A stretch of 25,278 nt of DNA from the NCBI GenBank assembly GCA_019649035.1, contig BMAT01006176.1, forward strand, positions 108,484-133,761, in the 5' to 3' direction. The DNA comes from Elysia marginata (Eukaryota > Mollusca > Gastropoda > Plakobranchidae). Position numbers and translations under genes: made by a program. Below are positions 20,597 to 25,278 of the stretch, in pieces (the first letter of the stretch is position 1; each line of letters begins with the position of its first letter). Below the pieces are notes generated by a model, which saw only the letters and a list, made by a program, of their open reading frames with translations, did no database searches and was not told the DNA's origin.

Positions 20597-21865
20597 TCGC
20601 AATAATTATTTAACATAAACTTGCTGATTGTGTCATTCTCTAAATATGCTATCACGACAGGGCACCTTCTAGACCGGGAGATACAGCTTAAATGTATGAT
20701 GCATCTATTGACATGCTCAAATGTTGTAATACATTATAAATACATGAAACTCAGAAAAAAACCGATTTGCCAATTTATACTAGCTGTGATGGACAAAGTT
20801 GTGCACCTGTACACACCCTTACATCCACAAACACGAGAAAACGGTTTACACCATCTTAGACAGCCGAGTGCAAGCTACCGAACATCTTGTAAAGTGTTTT
20901 TAAGTAGCAAGGTTAGAATAACAGAAAATACCAAAAAACAACCGCCGCTAACGGAAAGCCTTTTATCCTAATAAAAATTAATAAAATGTATTTAAAAATC
21001 AGTGGGTTAAGGACATAAATAATATTTCCTCTGTGATAAACATTAAACACACACACTCAATAAAAATGCCACTTGTGTTAAAAAAACGCAACCTCTTAAC
21101 AAAATTTTCAAAGAAGTACGGCTGATAATACAGACTTTAAGCAGCAACGCGTGAGTATGACGCGAACGTCTGTGTGTCTATTTTTAGAAACTGGTTTCAT
21201 TATTTTTATAGTTTCCTCAATCTGCTTTTCCGATTTTCACGTACGCGTAATGAGACACGGTGCGTGTGCTAAAGGTCTCTAATTATACTGAACAGAAGGC
21301 ATTCTGTTATTGATCAAAAAGAAAAGTTTCAAATATAACATTCTACCGCACATCAACGTTGTAAGAAACTAAGTATTACATCCAACGATTAAAGCGAGAA
21401 AAATTAAAGTGCATTTGACTCAGGAAAATGAATTAAAATTGATTAAAAACAGTAGAATTATTAAAATATTTAAACTTGCAATTCCGTTTAGATATAAAAC
21501 TAACCTTGCCTATATGAAAAAATTAATCGAAACAAAACTAGATAGATCTACATGTAAAAATCTTGAAACGTCGCAGATTGAGATAGTCTGTGAGAAAAAA
21601 ACTTGTGTTTCAAAGATTTCGACACGGAGAGCAGTGAGAACTTCTTAGTTTGGAAGACTTCAGCGCCAGATCTAGGTGGACAGAATAGCTTATTGATAAG
21701 TGATACTAAAGCTAATAGCTACAAATTTAAACTATTTAGTGGTTGAGAACCAGAGCTTGTCTTCCTGCTCAAACATAAAATTATATATGCATTGACAAGC
21801 AATGTTTTATGATTTCTTCGATCAATAGCCTTTTATCCTATATTCCATATGAAGCCCAAACCTCC

Positions 21866-21867
<2 letters not shown>
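20597..21867. other. AT-rich non-coding sequence
   Basis: A 116-codon + frame (20621-20971) has an unremarkable, AT-driven composition with no motif; length alone is not enough to call it. A 79-codon Lys/Ile/Thr-rich + frame lies at 21409-21648. The 14-mer AGCCTTTTATCCTA occurs at 20957-20970 and again at 21827-21840, probably by chance. Confidence 0.45.

Positions 21868-21937
<70 letters not shown>
21868..21937 (+). repeat. (GA)n microsatellite
   Basis: About 35 GA units with a single AAA interruption near the right end. The purine strand is the + strand. An ATG frame through it would encode Arg-Glu repeats and is not considered real. Confidence 0.97.
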
Positions 21938-22640
21938 TCGCACTAGAGCTATCTTTTTGCGATTTCAAGAACAAGTTATTTCATTTCGAAAACTGTTATA
22001 CAAATCAAAGTGCAATGATTTACTACATGCCAGTCGTAAACAACAGGATCATTACTATTTTTTTCCATTTTCTTGTCTCTTAGTGCACTTTTCTACGTTA
22101 GTTTCTATTACATTAAAGAGGAAGCAAGGATTTCAATGACCGTCATATTTAATCCAAAGAAATGCAATTCTATGTTCTGTTTCTATGATTATGAAAATGC
22201 AAGGATATGTAATATTTTCAGAGTTATGGTCATGAGGATGATATTGATGATTGTTTTGTATTATTTGGAAATGCTGCTGCTGATGTTGATGATGATTATA
22301 ATATCCGACTTGACTTATTTTATAACTGTTGTTCGCTAAGGTTTCACGCCTTAATCTTTAAGACAGTTAGAAGGCGACAAAGAAAAAAAAATCCCACATT
22401 AACTTAAAATCTGTTTCCATGTTTGGTCGGGGCACAATGCCAATGCATACGGAGTCATGCCAACATTTCGCACTGCAATAGGAAAATGCATTGCAACAAA
22501 ACAAAACAAAACAAACTTATCTTGGAACAGTTGCAGATATGGGCCAGCCTCTATAACATACGGATGAGAAACCTCTACAGTCACGTGCACAAACATTCTA
22601 CCTAGATGTTAAATTCATTGTAGATTCAGTGCAGTGCCTC
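21938..22640. other. AT-rich non-coding sequence with weak GAT/GCT triplet bias
   Basis: A loosely repetitive GAT/GCT/GTT segment lies near 22230-22305, and a short (CAAAA)n run at 22494-22515. Frames at 22073-22339 and 22399-22605 are short, and the latter overlaps on both strands. No gene supported. Confidence 0.5.
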
Positions 22641-22890
22641 TCGGCAACGGATGTGCCATAATGTCAGGTCGTAGAGTGAATACAACCGTCAATATCAGAA
22701 CGGGCCACGGTCGCAGGTTTTTGAGGCTTTTCCCCAGTTCCCTGACCTCATTGTCTGCCTTCACTCACATTCTACATTTCTCATGTCGGGGGAAGCAATC
22801 ATTTCAGGCATGAGCACAGCTAAAGGGGATTTCCCTGGGAGGAATGCCCATGGAGCTACACCTTCTGGAGACGATAGGTAAGACAGTGAC
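22641..22890 (+). other. GC-richer, exon-like island with a donor-like edge
   Basis: About 240 bp of higher GC content. One + frame is open for 68 codons between the stop at 22672-22674 and the stop at 22879-22881. Its composition is even (it contains YQNGPRSQVFEAFPQFPDL and GMSTAKGDFPGRNAHGATP) and does not reflect local AT content. At its right edge ATAG|GTAAGA fits the metazoan 5' splice-site consensus, with the exon boundary after 22877. No acceptor-like polypyrimidine tract is obvious upstream, and no partner exon is visible. I do not recognise the peptide. A single coding exon, a pseudo-exon or a repeat fragment are all possible; repeat fragment seems most likely given the GA tract that follows at once. 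Confidence 0.25.
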
Positions 22891-22930
22891 AGAGAGAAAG
22901 AGAGAGAGAGAGGGAGAAAGAGAGAGAGAG

Positions 22931-22974
<44 letters not shown>

Positions 22975-22982
22975 CAGAGAGA
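22891..22982 (+). repeat. GA-rich purine tract
   Basis: GA dinucleotides with AAA, GGG and CA interruptions, directly downstream of the exon-like island. The purine strand is the + strand. Confidence 0.95.
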
Positions 22983-24187
22983 TAGTGTTTAATGTATAGA
23001 AATTGCAAGCGTGGTATAAAAAAGAAAGGCTCTTGGAGAGATTAAAATTGTTAGAGAGTGAAAAAAGATAAGTGCATTTTTAGGGAAAATACAAATAGCT
23101 GGACTAATAGAAGACAATCGCAGAAGCAAACAAACATTTTTTATAAATAGATTCTAGGTTTCTTATGTCTTGAAATACAGTGCTCGACTTGTATAAGGAG
23201 CTTTTGTGTACATCATAGCCTTGTCCTACCTTTTTTATATTTTTAAACAGAAATACTGATAGAGACACAAATAGATGGGAACAAAATAGCAAATAATCTT
23301 ACAAAATACTAATACTATGCAGGCTGTCAAAGTAAGAAGGACTAAAAAAAAAGCCGTTGTCAACAAAAGAAAAAGTCAGAGACAGAGCTGTAAGGAATTA
23401 AACAAAAAACGAGAATGACCATAATATATTTTTACGAAAACTTGTGAGAAATCGCTATGGTGCGATCTTATAAAAAAAGAAAAGGTAGCAAAAAGATAAA
23501 AAAACCCAAACAGGTCACTAGGTAGAGCGACAACAATAAAAAGCCTAATGGTATAAACAGAGAATTTGGTTACTTTCTAAGGTAAAATATTCTGAGTACA
23601 ACAAAGCCATCAAGTCATGGAAAATCTGAAATGCCGTATAAATAGGTGTACCCACAATTTAGAGATTTGCAGTAAAAAAGCTTCATACACGAAATTTATT
23701 TTGGAATACTTCTACATTAATTTATCAATAGGGAATGAGATTAGCAGTAAAACAAGAGTAGCTTCCCTTCGCGAGAAGTCATCCTCAGCCAAATAATTTA
23801 ATATTCAACACACTACTATTTGAACTATCTCTGGTATTAGTGGTCTTAAGCACACATTACGTTTAGCTTGATCTAAGCCTCGCTGTACACAGGCTTCAAA
23901 TTCTAACTTCTCTTGGGCATATTCTTGACTGCTTGCCGTATTTAAAAGAAAAAATTAACCAATAAACAATGCCATCAAGGCAAGAATATTGTATAATTAG
24001 TTTACAAAACACATTGCATACAAGAGATAAGACTAATTTGAGAATGGAATCCGATATTTTCATGATACCTAGAATAATGATGGGTAATGATAACACCAAA
24101 ACCTTCCTAAACATCCGAAACTTCTCTCAAAGCTTCTTTCAAGAAATTCATGATACGACCCTAAAAAACAAGAAAAAAGCCTCGTTT
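22983..24187. other. AT-rich non-coding sequence
   Basis: About 1.2 kb rich in A-runs. Frames at 23104-23292 (-), 23896-24114 (-) and 23969-24247 (+) are short or overlap one another, and no motif is seen. Confidence 0.55.
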
Positions 24188-24206
24188 GGGAAAGGGGGGG
24201 GGGAGG
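24188..24206 (+). repeat. Purine G-run motif GGGAAAG10AGG
   Basis: GGGAAA, ten G and AGG. It is nearly identical to the cap of the GA tract at 14167-14185 (nine G there). Here no GA array is attached. Confidence 0.85.
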
Positions 24207-24249
24207 CATTCAGTTCAGGTAGGTTGAGAGAGAACTTCAGTGTATAGAA
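24207..24249. other. Short spacer
   Basis: Unremarkable sequence between the G-run motif and the second AGT array. Confidence 0.4.
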
Positions 24250-24520
24250 AACAGTAGTATAAGTAGTAGTAATAGTAGTAGAAGTAGCAGTAGTAGTAAT
24301 AGTAATAGTAGTAGAAGTAGTGGTAATAGTGATAGTACTATCAGTAATAGAGGAGTAGTAGTAGTGGCAATAGAAGTAACAATAGTAGTAGTAACAGTAT
24401 TATTAGTAGCAATAGTACTACTAGTAATAGTAGTAGTAGTAGTAGTAGAAGTAGTAGTATTAGTAGTAGTAGCAGCAGCAACAACAGGGGAAGTATTACT
24501 AGTGGTAACAGCAACAACAC
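24250..24520 (+). repeat. Degenerate compound (AGT)n / (AAT)n microsatellite
   Basis: AGT triplets mixed with AAT, AAG, AGC and ACA units over about 270 bp, purest at 24430-24470. It ends in CAGCAGCAACAACAG and ACAGCAACAACACC. The same CAG/CAA-type right cap follows the AGT array at 6383-6397, so both blocks may derive from one ancestral motif. The repeat strand is the + strand. Frames through it encode poly-Leu or poly-Val and are artefacts. Confidence 0.93.
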
Positions 24521-25001
24521 CTGCAAAGCATACATTTTCAAAGCTGTTTTTAAGGTACTTAAGGTATTTAAGTAATATTTTAAATAATTATAACTATTAA
24601 TTCCTTTTTCCTCTTGCCAACCCAAAAAGTTAGATTCAGCTTTTTCACATTGTGTTTCAATTATTTTATTTCTACACATTCAATGGTAAAATGTTCATGA
24701 AAATATCAAAACGAATATCCATAAAAATTTTAAAGTAAATATAAAAGTTGTCCAATTTCAATTGATGCAAAACTTTAACAAAAGTAGGCGGGAAATTATT
24801 TGTGTTGTAGACTTTGTGTTCGAAAACTAGATACCCGCAGTTAAGCACGTCTTAATACACTTCAAAGGGCAATTGTATATCTTTTGACCAGAGATTTTGG
24901 GGAACACGATAAGTCAGACTCATTTAAATTATTATATTTTCAAAGTAACGCTTAAGGGGCTGAAATCAGACCCTCAACATACTCAATGTCCTTGTTTTCT
25001 T
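24521..25001. other. AT-rich non-coding sequence
   Basis: No gene or repeat of note. A locally repetitive GGTACTTAA/GGTATTTAA stretch occurs near 24552-24575. Confidence 0.5.
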
Positions 25002-25188
25002 TGACCTTCTCCTCTACTGGTTGGGTCGGTGTCAGTATAATGTGACCGGCTGAGGCTAAGTCATGGTATCCCCGCTAGTCTCTGGGTGGCAGCCCGTAAT
25101 TTGTCATTGGGACCCAAGCCCTGAGAGCACCTTTGAAGTGGAATTGGGCTTGTAAAAATACCATTCAAATTAAAATGACCTTCTCCTC
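25002..25188 (+). mobile_element. Short retroposon insertion with 13-bp target-site duplication
   Basis: TGACCTTCTCCTC occurs exactly at 25002-25014 and 25176-25188, bracketing a 161-bp insert (25015-25175). The insert ends in an A-rich tail (CAAATTAAAA) on the + strand. It contains GGTGTCAGTATAATGTGAC (25028 on) and GTGGCAGC (25086-25093). A perfect duplication of this length with an A-rich 3' end is the hallmark of LINE-machinery retroposition. There is no tRNA head, so the copy is probably a 5'-truncated SINE, or a tailed fragment of a related element. Its perfect duplication suggests it is relatively young. The core matches the minus-strand SINE at 19283-19567. Confidence 0.75.
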
Positions 25189-25278
25189 GGAATTGTTAGA
25201 ATTCTAGGAACATACTTCTGCTTGGGGGAAATAACTCTAAAATACTTTTTCAAATCTCATTAAAAACATCCATAGCCG
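25189..25278. other. Window end, non-coding
   Basis: Ordinary AT-rich sequence; nothing recognised. Confidence 0.5.

Noticed and set aside
20300..20655. Minus-strand frames of 100-109 codons that look like hydrophobic membrane proteins
   Set aside because: Composition comes from the CT strand of a purine tract plus the poly-T opposite A17.
20621..20971. 116-codon + frame
   Set aside because: No motif, ordinary composition for AT-rich DNA, length within the range expected by chance in this window.
20957..21840. 14-bp exact direct repeat AGCCTTTTATCCTA as a possible target-site duplication of an 856-bp insertion
   Set aside because: The interval has no terminal repeats, no poly-A tail and no composition change at the edges; an AT-rich 14-mer repeat in 25 kb is plausible by chance.
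24341..24679. Leu-rich minus-strand frame resembling a multi-span membrane protein
   Set aside because: It is the complement of the AGT/AAT triplet array.
1..25278. CRISPR arrays, bacterial operons, phage genes, rRNA
   Set aside because: No regularly spaced non-simple repeats, no dense coding, no ribosomal RNA sequence; the window is clearly eukaryotic non-coding DNA.

Overview
This looks like non-coding DNA from an AT-rich animal nuclear genome, either intergenic or deep intronic. I find no protein-coding gene I can defend, no rRNA, no intact tRNA gene, no CRISPR array and no bacterial-style operon. Open frames are short and stop-dense. The longest ones (5990-6440, 9415-9723, 20300-20655, 24341-24679) are only read-through of triplet or GA/CT microsatellites. 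The abundance of (AGT)n and (GA)n microsatellites, a run of Ns typical of a scaffold gap, and retroposons with tRNA-like heads all argue for a metazoan. One SINE-like element has a short CAACCAACC tail preceded by a GGGACGTTAAA-type motif, which suggests a mollusc, perhaps a gastropod; that taxon call is inference from memory of repeat style, not a database match.

Layout. 1-900: AT-rich sequence with a triplet-repeat block (171-367) that switches strand polarity in the middle. 900-1150: a GC-richer island open in both directions. 1160-6100: AT-rich filler with one nested palindrome (3517-3601) and one weak tRNA-like remnant (5447-5515). 6110-6400: a large compound (AGT)n block, followed by a GC-richer 126-codon frame that is probably chance. 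6910-12614: AT-rich filler with a long GA/poly-G block (9478-9677). 12615-12716: 102 Ns. 12759-12905: a fold-back, MITE-like element flanked by TA. 12906-15120: AT-rich filler with a GA/G-run tract. 15120-16100: a CpG-richer block of unknown origin. 16100-19240: filler with a C-run, a GA tract and a tRNA-like pseudogene or SINE head. 19245-19630: a minus-strand tRNA-derived SINE set between GATA/GA repeats. 19630-24250: filler with three more purine tracts and one exon-like island (22675-22878). 24250-24520: a second (AGT)n block. 25002-25188: a short retroposon insertion with a perfect 13-bp target-site duplication.

There is no set of cooperating genes. The informative content is mobile-element debris and simple-sequence structure. 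The best-supported observations are (i) the 25015-25175 insertion and its core shared with the 19283-19567 SINE at matched internal spacing, (ii) the 12759-12905 fold-back element, (iii) the nested palindrome at 3517-3601, and (iv) the fact that every GA tract in the window carries its purine strand on the + strand. I did not find a convincing new biological system.
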